Part shown: one piece after another, positions 1-7,566 of the stretch
Layout: each line of letters begins with the position of its first letter
Numbering within the stretch: position 1 is the stretch's first letter
Assembly (NCBI RefSeq): GCF_030646165.1
Contig: NZ_JAUTDO010000006.1
Location: 248,001 to 312,000, forward strand
Length of the DNA: 64,000 nucleotides
Direction: 5' to 3'
Origin: Conexibacter sp. CPCC 206217
GTDB lineage: Bacteria > Actinomycetota > Thermoleophilia > Solirubrobacterales > Solirubrobacteraceae
Notes under the pieces: generated by a model
The model's input: the letters and a program-made list of their open reading frames with translations, nothing else
What the model was told of the DNA's origin: nothing
Database searches by the model: none
Translations under genes and position numbers: made by a program

Positions 1-186
1 CGGGGGATCGAGCGTGACGGCGGTCAAATGCTCGTCCCCTGGGGCGCCAACCTCGACGAGGTCCGCACGGCGCTGCGCCTGCTGTGCGGCCTGCCGGCCG
101 AGCCGGCGCGGGCGCGGGCGGTTCAGCCGGAGCCGCTCGGTGCCCATCCAGCCGCACCGGGGTCTGTCGCGGGAGCTGCCCGATGA
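1..186 (+). CDS. C-terminal end of an unknown protein (5' truncated by window edge)
   Basis: Frame 1 is open from base 1 to the TGA at 184-186 and gives about 61 residues; the start lies outside the window. The readable part runs DGGQMLVPWGANLDEVRTAL and then becomes an Ala/Pro/Arg-rich tail. I do not recognise the family. Its stop overlaps the ATG of the following lyase (ATGA at 183-186), so the two are probably translationally coupled and act together with the second lyase downstream. The missing upstream part would be needed to name the substrate of the cluster. Confidence 0.6.
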   Translation, partial: RGIERDGGQMLVPWGANLDEVRTALRLLCGLPAEPARARAVQPEPLGAHPAAPGSVAGAAR

Positions 187-1544
187 CCGGCGTCACGCTC
201 GCCGACTCCGTCGTCTTCGGCCACCTCTGGGCGACCGGCGAGACGCGGGCGCTGTTCGACGATCGCGGGCGGACGACGACGTGGGTGGAGATCCTCGCGG
301 CGCTCGCGCTCGCACAGGCGGAGCTGGGGATCGTGCCGCGCCCCGCCGCCGAGGCGATCGCGACCGCCGCAGCCGACGCCGGCGCGATCGACCTCGACGC
401 CGTCGGAGAGGAGACGCGCCGCAGCGGGCACTCGACGCTCGGGCTGATCCGCGTGCTGCAGCGCGCGCTGCCGGAAGCCGCGCGCGACTGGGTCTCCTAC
501 GGCGCGACCGTGCAGGACGTCGCCGACACGTGGACCGGGCTCGTCGCCCGCACGATGCTCGACCTGCTGGAGCGCGACCTGGCCGCGGCCGAGCAGACGC
601 TCCTCTGCCTGGCCGACCGCCACCGCGGCGACCCGATGCTCGGCCGCACGCACGGCCAGCCCGGCCTTCCGATCACGTTCGGCTTCAAGGCGGCCGGCTG
701 GGCGGCGGAGCTGCGGCGCACGCGGCTGCGGGCGCAGGAGGCGCGGCCGCGGCTGGCGGTCGGGCAGCTGGCCGGCGCCGTCGGCACGCAGTCGTCGTTC
801 GGCGCGCGCGGGCCGCTGCTGCAGCGCGCCTTCCTCGACCGGCTCGGGCTTGCGCTGCCCGACATCGGCTGGCTGACCGCGCGCGATCGCGTCGCCGAGC
901 TGGTCTCGCTGCTGGCGCTCGCGACCGGCGCGCTGGCGCGGATCGGCAACGAGGTCTACAACCTGCAGCGGCCCGAGCTGGGCGAGCTGAGGGAGGCGGT
1001 CGACGGCGACGTCGTCGGCAGCATCACGATGCCGCAGAAGCGCAATCCGGAGCTGTCCGAGCAGCTCGTGACGCTCGCGCGCGTCGTGCGCGCCGCGCTG
1101 GTGCCCGCGTTCGAGGGGCTCGTCGGCGAGCACGAGCGCGACGGCGCGACCTGGAAGGGCGAGTGGATCTTCCTGCCGCAGGCGTGCACGGCGGCCGGCG
1201 CCGCGCTGGCGTTCGGCGTGCGGCTGCTCGACGGTCTGCAGGTCGACGCGGTGCGGATGCGCGACAACGTCGATGCGCAGCGCGGCTACGTGCTCGCCGA
1301 GCCGGTGATGCTGGCGCTCGCCGAGCATGTCGGCAAGCCGCGGGCCCACGCGCTCGTGCACGCCGCCGCACGCAGCGGCCACGCCGCCGGCCTGACACTG
1401 CGCGACGCGCTGCTGGCCGACGCGGACGTCGTCCGCCACCTCGACGCCGCGGCGCTCGACGAACTGCTGCGGGCGCAACGGGCGCTGGGCGCCGTCGACG
1501 AGCTGATCGATCGAGTGCTGACTCCCGACCCGGAACGACGATGA
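183..1544 (+). CDS. Fumarase/aspartase-superfamily lyase, PurB / carboxymuconate cycloisomerase type
   Basis: A 453-residue soluble enzyme of the superfamily that eliminates fumarate or closes a lactone. The family signature GSITMPQKRNP is at about residues 279-289. The other two conserved blocks are present: YGATVQDVADT near 106-116 and GRTHGQPGLPITFG near 153-166. The pattern T-x-Q-D and the GRTHGQ block resemble adenylosuccinate lyase and 3-carboxy-cis,cis-muconate lactonizing enzyme more than argininosuccinate lyase. The start is the ATG of an ATGA overlap with the upstream gene. The stop overlaps the next lyase in the same way, so at least three genes form one operon. No purine or protocatechuate genes are nearby, so neither standard function is supported. 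A C-N lyase acting on a substituted succinate is an inference. Confidence 0.85.
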   Translation: MTGVTLADSVVFGHLWATGETRALFDDRGRTTTWVEILAALALAQAELGIVPRPAAEAIATAAADAGAIDLDAVGEETRRSGHSTLGLIRVLQRALPEAARDWVSYGATVQDVADTWTGLVARTMLDLLERDLAAAEQTLLCLADRHRGDPMLGRTHGQPGLPITFGFKAAGWAAELRRTRLRAQEARPRLAVGQLAGAVGTQSSFGARGPLLQRAFLDRLGLALPDIGWLTARDRVAELVSLLALATGALARIGNEVYNLQRPELGELREAVDGDVVGSITMPQKRNPELSEQLVTLARVVRAALVPAFEGLVGEHERDGATWKGEWIFLPQACTAAGAALAFGVRLLDGLQVDAVRMRDNVDAQRGYVLAEPVMLALAEHVGKPRAHALVHAAARSGHAAGLTLRDALLADADVVRHLDAAALDELLRAQRALGAVDELIDRVLTPDPERR

Positions 1545-3097
1545 CCAACGTGCACGACCTCCCGTCCCGACACGCCGCCCACCACGATCCCGAGCCACCG
1601 CCGGAGGGTTATCTCGGCGCCGAGGCGCGCGTGCGCAGCGGGCCGGCGCCGGAGCTGATCGAGGCCGGCTACGAGCTGGAGCTGGCCGACATGTGGCTCC
1701 TGCATCAGGGGCTCGGGCTGGCCGACTTCGCGCACGTGATCGCGTTGCAGGAGCAGGGCGAGATCCCCGTCGAGGACGCCGCGACGCTGCTCAGATCGTT
1801 GCTGGAGCTGCACGAGCTGCCGCCCAACCGGCTCGACGTCGACAGCCGCTACGGCGACCTCTCCAACGTCCGCGAGCGCTGGCTGGAGCGGCGCATCGGA
1901 CCGGTCGCCGGCTGGCTGTCGGCCGGGCGGCCGCGGCGCGAGGCGGGGCGGATCGCCTTTCGCCTGGCGCTGCGCGGGCGCGTGCTGGAGCTGGCGCATG
2001 CGTGCGTGCGCTTCGGCAGCGGCCTCGCCGACCTCGCGGCGCGTGAGCGCGACACGGTGATGCCCGACTACACCTACCTGCAGGCGGCGCAGCCGACGAC
2101 CGTCGGCCACTGGGTGCTGTCGTTCGTCTATCCCGTGCTGCGCGACCTCGAGCGGCTGCGCGGCGACCTCGCATGGGTCGACCGCAGCCCGGCCGGAGCC
2201 GGTGGCGTCAACGGCTCGCGGATGCGCCTGGACCGCGAGCGGCTGGCGCAGCTGCTCGGCTTCCCGGACCAGATCGCGCACACGCGCGACGCGATGTGGC
2301 AGGTCGACGGCTTCGCGGAGCTGGGCTCGCACGCGGCGCTCGCGGCGGTCGGCGCGAGCCGCTTCGCGGAGGACCTGGAGCTGTACGGCACGAGCGAGTT
2401 CGGCCTGCTGAGCATCGGCGACTCGCTCTGCCGCGCGAGCGCGCTGATGCCGCAGAAGCGCAACCCGTACGCGCTCGTCGTGCTGCGCGGCGGCGCCGGC
2501 ACGCTGATCGGCCGCTCCACCGGCCTGCTCGCGACGCAGCGCACCTCGTCGGGGCGCACCGACAACTTCATGTACGCCTACGGCGAGCTGACCGGGTCGG
2601 TCGAGCTGGCCGCGCGGCTGCTGCGCCTGGCCGCCGCGACGGCCGAGAGCGTCACCGTCGACCGCGCCGCGATGCTGCGCGCGACGACGGAGGAGTTCAC
2701 GCAGGCGGCCGACCTGGCGGAGGTCGTCACGCACGTCGCGGGGATCGACTACCGCTCCGCCTACCGCGTCGTCGGGCGCGCGGTCGCGGGCGCCGGCGAC
2801 GCCGGCAGAGGCCCCGAGGCGCTCACGGCCGCCGGCCTCGACGCGGTCGCGCAGGAGCTGCTCGGCCGCCCGCTCGGCCTCACCGACGCCCAGGTCGCCG
2901 ACGCGCTCGACCCCGTCGCCGCGCTGGCGACCCGCACGGTCCCGGGCGGCGCCGCGCGCGGCCAGCTCGACACGATGCTGCGCGACTGCGACGGCGCGCT
3001 CGACGCCGCGGCCGCCTGGATCGAGCAGGACCGCGAGCGGATCGCCGCGGCGGAGGGCGCGCTGGTCGCGCTGGCGAGGGAGCGCGCGGCGGCGTGA
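1541..3097 (+). CDS. Argininosuccinate-lyase-like enzyme
   Basis: A 518-residue second member of the fumarase/aspartase superfamily. The block PDYTYLQAAQPTTVGHW near residues 175-192 matches the PGYTHLQ-AQP region of ArgH-type enzymes, and SALMPQKRNPYAL near 298-310 is the catalytic loop with its conserved Ser. The family releases fumarate from N-substituted aspartates. It is somewhat longer than typical ArgH (about 460-480), with an extended N-terminus rich in His and Pro. It starts in an ATGA overlap with the previous lyase. No argG or other arginine genes are present. A role in arginine biosynthesis is therefore unlikely; catabolism of an aspartate-derived N-substituted acid (EDDS lyase is a known ArgH-like example) is possible but unproven. 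Confidence 0.82.
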   Translation: MTNVHDLPSRHAAHHDPEPPPEGYLGAEARVRSGPAPELIEAGYELELADMWLLHQGLGLADFAHVIALQEQGEIPVEDAATLLRSLLELHELPPNRLDVDSRYGDLSNVRERWLERRIGPVAGWLSAGRPRREAGRIAFRLALRGRVLELAHACVRFGSGLADLAARERDTVMPDYTYLQAAQPTTVGHWVLSFVYPVLRDLERLRGDLAWVDRSPAGAGGVNGSRMRLDRERLAQLLGFPDQIAHTRDAMWQVDGFAELGSHAALAAVGASRFAEDLELYGTSEFGLLSIGDSLCRASALMPQKRNPYALVVLRGGAGTLIGRSTGLLATQRTSSGRTDNFMYAYGELTGSVELAARLLRLAAATAESVTVDRAAMLRATTEEFTQAADLAEVVTHVAGIDYRSAYRVVGRAVAGAGDAGRGPEALTAAGLDAVAQELLGRPLGLTDAQVADALDPVAALATRTVPGGAARGQLDTMLRDCDGALDAAAAWIEQDRERIAAAEGALVALARERAAA

Positions 3098-3099
3098 CG

Positions 3100-3153
3100 G
3101 GCGCGGCCGGCGCGGCGGGTGCGGCCGGCGCGTCGGGTGCGGCCGGCGCGTGC
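3100..3153. repeat. Three tandem copies of an 18-bp GC-rich unit
   Basis: The unit GGYGCGGCCGGCGCGKCG occurs three times head to tail (3100-3117, 3118-3135, 3136-3153), starting two bases after the lyase stop codon and ending just before the histidine kinase start. The third copy diverges in its last bases. It is probably a slippage product, and it fills the whole gap between the two genes. Confidence 0.85.
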
Positions 3154-3179
3154 TGCATGACCGGCGTACCCTGGATCGC

Positions 3180-4295
3180 GTGACCACGTTGCCGCACAGC
3201 CAGGCGCTTCCGGCGCAGCTGCTCGACGGGCTGCTGCAGAGCGTCGCCGACGCCGTCTACCTCGTCGACCACAGAGGCCGCGTGCGGTTCGCCAACGCGG
3301 CCGCGCTCGCGGTGCTCGGCTACGACGGCGGGCACGAGGACGAGCTGCTCGGTGCGCCGAGCCACGCGACGATCCACTCCCATCATCCCGGCGGCGGGAT
3401 CTATCCCGAGGACGAGTGCCCGCTGCTGCTGCCGCGCGCGACCGGCAGACCGGTGCGCGTCGAGGACGACTGGTTCGTCCGCCGCGACGGCTCGATGGTG
3501 CCGGTCGCCTACTCCTCCGCGCCGGTCGAGGCGCCCGAGGGGCGCGGCGCCGTCGTCGTCTTCCGCGACACGACCGAGCGGCGCGCGGCGGAGGCCGCGA
3601 GCCGCCGCGAGACCGTCCAGCGTGCCCGTGCCGAGGCGCTGCAGGCGTCGCGCGCGCGGATCGTCGCGGCGGCCGACGCGGAGCGGCGCAGGCTCGGCCG
3701 CGACATCCACGACGGCGCGCAGCAGCGGCTCATGAACGTCGCGCTCGGGATCCAGGGCGGGCTCTCCGCGCTGGCGCGAGCGCCCGGCGGCAACGGCGCG
3801 GCCGGCGGGGCCGGCGTCGCGGACGAGGTCGGAGAGGCGACGGCACGGCTGCTCGACGCGCTCGCCGAGGTGCGTGCGACGATCGCGGACCTGCGCGAGC
3901 TGGCGGCGGGGATCCACCCGTCGATCCTCACCAACCGCGGGCTCGGCGCGGCGGTCGAGTCGCTGACCGGGCGGATGCCGCTGCCGACGCGCTTCGAGGT
4001 CCCCGACCGCCGGTACGCGCCCGAGGTGGAGGCGGCCGCCTACTTCCTGATCGCCGAGTCGCTCGCGAACGTCGCCAAGCACGCCGGCGCCGACAGCGCG
4101 TCCGTCGTCGTGGAGGAGGACGGCGCGCTGCTGCGCGTGACCGTCAGCGACGACGGCACCGGCGGCGCGACCGCGGCACCCGGCCACGGCCTGCAGGGCC
4201 TGACCGACCGCGTCGGCGCGGCCGGCGGCCGCCTCACGGTGACGAGCCCGCCCGGCGGCGGGACGAGGTTGGAGGCGGAGCTGCCGCTGGGGTGA
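3180..4295 (+). CDS. PAS-domain sensor histidine kinase, NarL-partner (HisKA_3) type
   Basis: About 371 residues. A PAS domain occupies roughly residues 12-140, with no transmembrane segment, so the sensor is cytoplasmic. A dimerisation/phosphoacceptor helix with the motif RRRLGRDIHDGAQQRL follows near 170-190; His in DIHDG is the expected phosphorylation site. A C-terminal HATPase domain contains SDDGTGG and a GHGLQGLTDRV G-box. GTG at 3180 is chosen because it lies right before the PAS homology; an in-frame GTG at 3150 would begin inside the 18-bp repeat. The convergent response regulator at 4308-4964 is the obvious partner. The signal is unknown. Confidence 0.85.
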   Translation: MTTLPHSQALPAQLLDGLLQSVADAVYLVDHRGRVRFANAAALAVLGYDGGHEDELLGAPSHATIHSHHPGGGIYPEDECPLLLPRATGRPVRVEDDWFVRRDGSMVPVAYSSAPVEAPEGRGAVVVFRDTTERRAAEAASRRETVQRARAEALQASRARIVAAADAERRRLGRDIHDGAQQRLMNVALGIQGGLSALARAPGGNGAAGGAGVADEVGEATARLLDALAEVRATIADLRELAAGIHPSILTNRGLGAAVESLTGRMPLPTRFEVPDRRYAPEVEAAAYFLIAESLANVAKHAGADSASVVVEEDGALLRVTVSDDGTGGATAAPGHGLQGLTDRVGAAGGRLTVTSPPGGGTRLEAELPLG

Positions 4296-4320
4296 GCGGG
4301 CGAGTGCTCAGCTCGCCCGC
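4296..4320. terminator. Bidirectional hairpin terminator between kinase and regulator
   Basis: GCGGGCGAG at 4296-4304 pairs perfectly with CTCGCCCGC at 4312-4320 around a 7-base loop. It begins directly after the kinase stop and overlaps the last codons of the convergent response regulator, so it can serve both strands. There is no T tract, as is common in very GC-rich genomes. Confidence 0.65.
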
Positions 4321-4964
4321 AGCAAGCTCAGCACCGCCATCACGCGGCGATGCTCGGTCGGTTCGTCGGTGACGCCGAGCTTGTGGAAGATCCGCGTCGC
4401 GTGCTTCTCGACCGCGGCGCCGGTGACGCCGAGCGCTTCGGCGATGCCGCGGTTGGACTTGCCCTCTGCCATCAGGCCGAGCACCTCGCGCTCGCGCGGG
4501 GTGAGCGCGTCGAGCGGGTCGTCGCTGCGACGGCGGCCGACCATCCGCGAGACGACCTCCGGGTCGAGCGCCGAGCCGCCGCGCGCGACGCGCTGCAGCG
4601 CGTCGACGAACGAGCTGACGTCGATCACGCGGTCCTTCAGCAGGTAGCCGACGCGGCTGGCGTCCTCGCCGACGAGGTCCAGCGCGTAGCGCTCCTCGAG
4701 GAACTGCGACAGCACGACGATCGCGACCTCCGGCAGCTCCCGCCGCAGCTGGATCGCGGCGCGCAGGCCGTCGTCGGTGTGGTCGGGCGGCATCTGCACG
4801 TCGACGATCGCGATGTCGGGCTTGTGCGCGCGCACCTTGCGGATCAGGTCGGGCGCGTCGCCGGCCTCCGCGACGACCTCCATCCCGGCGTCCTCCAGCA
4901 GCCGCGCGAGCCCTGAGCGCAGCAGCACCTGGTCCTCGGCGATCAGCACGCGAAGCGGTGGCAT
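4308..4964 (-). CDS. NarL/FixJ-family response regulator
   Basis: 218 residues. An N-terminal receiver domain begins PPLRVLIAEDQ (acidic pocket) with the phosphoacceptor Asp in IAIVDVQMPP and a conserved Lys in LLKDRV. A C-terminal LuxR-type helix-turn-helix starts LTPREREVLGLMAEG and continues SNRGIAEALGVTGAAVEKH. The ATG at 4964 precedes the receiver fold directly; the longer open frame upstream has no homology. It is convergent with the PAS histidine kinase, its probable phosphodonor. The 20-base perfect palindrome at 5027-5046 upstream is a candidate binding site. Targets are unknown, but the divergent DUF4242 gene is the nearest one. Confidence 0.88.
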   Translation of the reverse strand: MPPLRVLIAEDQVLLRSGLARLLEDAGMEVVAEAGDAPDLIRKVRAHKPDIAIVDVQMPPDHTDDGLRAAIQLRRELPEVAIVVLSQFLEERYALDLVGEDASRVGYLLKDRVIDVSSFVDALQRVARGGSALDPEVVSRMVGRRRSDDPLDALTPREREVLGLMAEGKSNRGIAEALGVTGAAVEKHATRIFHKLGVTDEPTEHRRVMAVLSLLRAS

Positions 4965-5026
4965 CGCCCGCACATTAGCCAGCGCCGCGGGCGTCGGCGT
5001 CGCGGTGTCGGCGATGCGCCCGCGCG

Positions 5027-5046
5027 GTGTCGGGAGAACCCGACAC
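5027..5046. promoter_or_regulatory. Perfect inverted repeat in divergent promoter region
   Basis: GTGTCGGG-AGAA-CCCGACAC, 8-bp perfect arms with a 4-base spacer, lies between the response regulator start (4964, minus) and the DUF4242 gene start (5137, plus). NarL-type regulators bind inverted repeats of this size, so autoregulation or control of the DUF4242 gene is plausible. It could instead be an RNA hairpin in a leader. Confidence 0.5.
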
Positions 5047-5136
5047 GAGCAGTCCGGAAGCACGTCTGTGGCGAGGCATCGGCCGCTGCGATCTTGGAGC
5101 GATCTTCTGCAACGCACCCGACAAGGACGATCGACC

Positions 5137-5673
5137 ATGGCCCTGCATCTGATCGAGGTCACCATCGACGGCGCCCACCGCGAGGCCGCCGACGCCGCGC
5201 TCGACGCCGTCGCCGACGCCGCGACCGCGACCGGCACCGAGCTGCTCGAAGCGAACGTGACCGGCGACCACGCCCGCGCGTTCGTCGTGCTCGTCAGCGA
5301 CGACCGCGACGCGGCCGTCGCGGCCGCGCGCGCCACCGGCCTGCGTTTCACCGGCCCCGACGAGGTCCGCCTCGTCGGCGCGACGATCGACGCGGTGCGC
5401 GCCTCGCGCGACGCTGCGTCCGCGCGCTACCTGGTCGAGTGGGACTTCCCGGCCGACCTGACGATGGACGGCTACCTCGCGCGCAAGCAGGAGAAGACGC
5501 CGCTGTACGAGCAGGTCCCGGAGGTCTCGTTCCTGCGCACCTACGTGCGCGAGGACATGCAGAAGTGCCTGTGCCTCTACGACGCGCCGGGCGAGCAGGA
5601 GGTGCGCCGCGCACGCGAGGTCGTCTCGACGCCGATCACGCGCCTGCACGCGCTCGACGGCGATGCCCGCTGA
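5137..5673 (+). CDS. DUF4242-domain protein
   Basis: 178 residues, cytoplasmic. The C-terminal half (YLVEWDFPADLTMDGYLARK, then VSFLRTYVREDMQKCLCLYDAP, about residues 89-150) fits the DUF4242 ferredoxin-like fold, whose members include nickel-binding proteins. The N-terminal half (about 1-85) looks like a second, more diverged copy of a similar alpha-beta unit. The ATG at 5137 gives both halves. The last 11 bases overlap the following flavoprotein gene, suggesting that this gene leads the transport/oxidation operon. Its biochemical role is not known. Confidence 0.7.
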   Translation: MALHLIEVTIDGAHREAADAALDAVADAATATGTELLEANVTGDHARAFVVLVSDDRDAAVAAARATGLRFTGPDEVRLVGATIDAVRASRDAASARYLVEWDFPADLTMDGYLARKQEKTPLYEQVPEVSFLRTYVREDMQKCLCLYDAPGEQEVRRAREVVSTPITRLHALDGDAR

Positions 5674-6784
5674 GGCGGGGGCGCTGAGCGCCGCGGCGGC
5701 TGTCCGCGAGCCCGCCGCCGTGCCCGCGGGCGACGCGCCGCAGCACGAGCCGCTCGCTCCCGCGCGACCCGTCGCCGCGCTCCCCGCCGAGCTGGCCCAG
5801 CTCGTCGCCGGGCGGGCGGCCGACGTCGACGCCGGTCTGCGTGAGCCGCGGGCGGCGCTGGAGCGGCTGGCGCGCGTCGGGCTGCTGACGCTCGGGCTGG
5901 AGGGCGCGGCCGCCGGCACGCTCGCGGACCAGTTCGCCGTCATCTCCGCGCTGGGCGAGCGCTGCATGGCGACCGCGTTCAGCGCCTGGGGCCATCGCAT
6001 CGCGCTGGAGTACCTCGCCGGTCGGCCGGAGCTGGCGCAGTTGGCGCCGCTGGCGCGGATCGGCAGCTCCGCGATGGCGAGCGGCTTCAAGGCGGCGGTC
6101 GGGCTCGGCCCGGCGCCGGTGCGGCTGCGCGACGGCCGCGCAGGTCGCTTCGTGCTCGACGGCCGGATCCCGTGGGCGTCGAACCTGCACCCCGACGCGC
6201 TCGTCGTGCTCGCCGCCGAGCGCGAGGACGGCGCGCTGACGGCGGTCGCCGTCGACGTCGCCGCCGCGGGCGTGACCGTGCGGCCGGCGCGCGGCCTGCT
6301 CGCCTTGGACGCGACCGCCTCAGGCCAGCTGGAGTTGGACGGCGTCAGCGTCTCGCCCGAGACCCTGCTCGACGAGCCGTTCCCCGCCTTCGCGGCGCGC
6401 GTGCGGCCGGCGTTCCTGCTCCTGCAGAGCGCCTTCTGCAGCGGCCTCGCGCGCGCGTCGCTGGCCGCGGGCGAGCCGGCGTTGCAAGGGCTCGGCGCCG
6501 AGTTCGCCTCCGACCACGCCGACGCGAGCGAGCGGTTGGCGGCGATAGAGGAGCGCGCGACCGCGCTCGCCGGCGAGGAGGGACCGCTGCGCGCGTTCGT
6601 GCGCCTGCGCCTCGACGTCGCGCTGCTCGCGCGCGACGCCGTCCGGATCGAGTCGGCGGTCGCCGGCGGCCGCGGCTACGTCGCGAGCAGCCCGACCGCG
6701 CGCCGCCTGCGCGAAGCCGCGTTCCTGCCCGTCCAGTCGCCGACGGAGGGGCAGCTCAGGTGGGAGCTGCGCCGGGGCGCGTGA
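5663..6784 (+). CDS. Acyl-CoA-dehydrogenase-superfamily flavoprotein
   Basis: 373 residues with the three-part acyl-CoA dehydrogenase fold: an N-terminal helical part, a central beta domain (RFVLDGRIPWASNLHPDALVV, then a second strand set ending LELDGVSVSPETLLD, about residues 165-240) and a C-terminal helical part ending in GGRGYVASSPTARRLREAAF. The catalytic Glu of true acyl-CoA dehydrogenases is not evident. Members next to NitT/TauT-type importers are often FMNH2- or FAD-dependent monooxygenases of the DszC/SfnB group. The stop overlaps the GTG of the ABC ATPase gene (GTGA), so transport and oxidation of one small substrate are probably coupled. An organosulfur substrate is inference. Confidence 0.75.
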   Translation: MPAEAGALSAAAAVREPAAVPAGDAPQHEPLAPARPVAALPAELAQLVAGRAADVDAGLREPRAALERLARVGLLTLGLEGAAAGTLADQFAVISALGERCMATAFSAWGHRIALEYLAGRPELAQLAPLARIGSSAMASGFKAAVGLGPAPVRLRDGRAGRFVLDGRIPWASNLHPDALVVLAAEREDGALTAVAVDVAAAGVTVRPARGLLALDATASGQLELDGVSVSPETLLDEPFPAFAARVRPAFLLLQSAFCSGLARASLAAGEPALQGLGAEFASDHADASERLAAIEERATALAGEEGPLRAFVRLRLDVALLARDAVRIESAVAGGRGYVASSPTARRLREAAFLPVQSPTEGQLRWELRRGA

Positions 6785-7554
6785 GCGGCGCCCCAGCCAT
6801 CCGCGTGCGCGGTGCCCGCGCGCGCCATCCGGGCAGTCCGCAGGACGTCTTCAGCGCGGTCGAGCTGGAGCTGACCGCGGGGGAGACGTTTGCGCTCGTG
6901 GGGCCGAGCGGGTGCGGGAAGTCGACGTTGCTGCGCGCGTTGGCCGGGCTGCAGCCGCTCGTCGCGGGCACGATCGAACGGGCCGATCCGACGCGGCGCC
7001 CGACGCTGGTGCTGCAGAAGCCGGCGCTGCTGCCGTGGCTCGACGTGCGCGAGAACGTGCGGCTCGGCCACCGCTTCGCCGCCAACCGCGACGCCGCACG
7101 GCGGATCGACGCCGACGAGCTGCTGCGCGGCTTCGGCATCGCGCCGCTGGCCGCGCGCTACCCGGACGAGCTGTCGGGCGGACAGCAGCAGCTCGTCGCG
7201 TTCGCCCGCGCGATCGCGACCGATCCCGACGTGCTGCTGCTCGACGAGCCGTTCGCGGCGCTGGACCCCGCGACGCGCCGCTCGATGCAGGACTGGCTGC
7301 GCGACCTCGCGAGCGAGCGCGGCCAGACGACCGTGCTCGTCACGCACGATCCCGACGAGGCGCTCCACCTCGGCCACCGCGTCGGCCTGCTGCGCCGCGG
7401 CGTCCCCGGCATCGGCCCCGTCTGGGACGCCGGCCGCGCCGAGCGCTGCGACCTGCCCGACCTGCCCGCTCGCCGCGAGCTGCTCGCCCTCTACGAGACC
7501 GGCGTCCGCGCCCGCCCCGCTCAGGCGCCGACGACCACGACCGCCGCCGCCTGA
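6781..7554 (+). CDS. ABC transporter ATPase, NitT/TauT family
   Basis: 257 residues. Walker A is GPSGCGKST near 42-50, the Q-loop is VLQKPALLPW, the signature is LSGGQQQ, Walker B is VLLLDEPFAALD and the switch His is in VTHDPDEAL. The order and spacing match SsuB/TauB/NrtD-type ATPases for sulfonate, taurine, nitrate or pyrimidine precursors. It starts at GTG in a 4-base overlap with the flavoprotein gene. The binding protein and permease follow directly, giving a complete importer. Confidence 0.9.
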   Translation: MSGAPAIRVRGARARHPGSPQDVFSAVELELTAGETFALVGPSGCGKSTLLRALAGLQPLVAGTIERADPTRRPTLVLQKPALLPWLDVRENVRLGHRFAANRDAARRIDADELLRGFGIAPLAARYPDELSGGQQQLVAFARAIATDPDVLLLDEPFAALDPATRRSMQDWLRDLASERGQTTVLVTHDPDEALHLGHRVGLLRRGVPGIGPVWDAGRAERCDLPDLPARRELLALYETGVRARPAQAPTTTTAAA

Positions 7555-7566
7555 GCGGAGGACACG

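Noticed and set aside
1541..3097. Argininosuccinate lyase of arginine biosynthesis
   Set aside because: The catalytic motifs fit the family, but no other arginine gene is close and it is translationally coupled to a PurB/CMLE-like lyase and an unknown gene.
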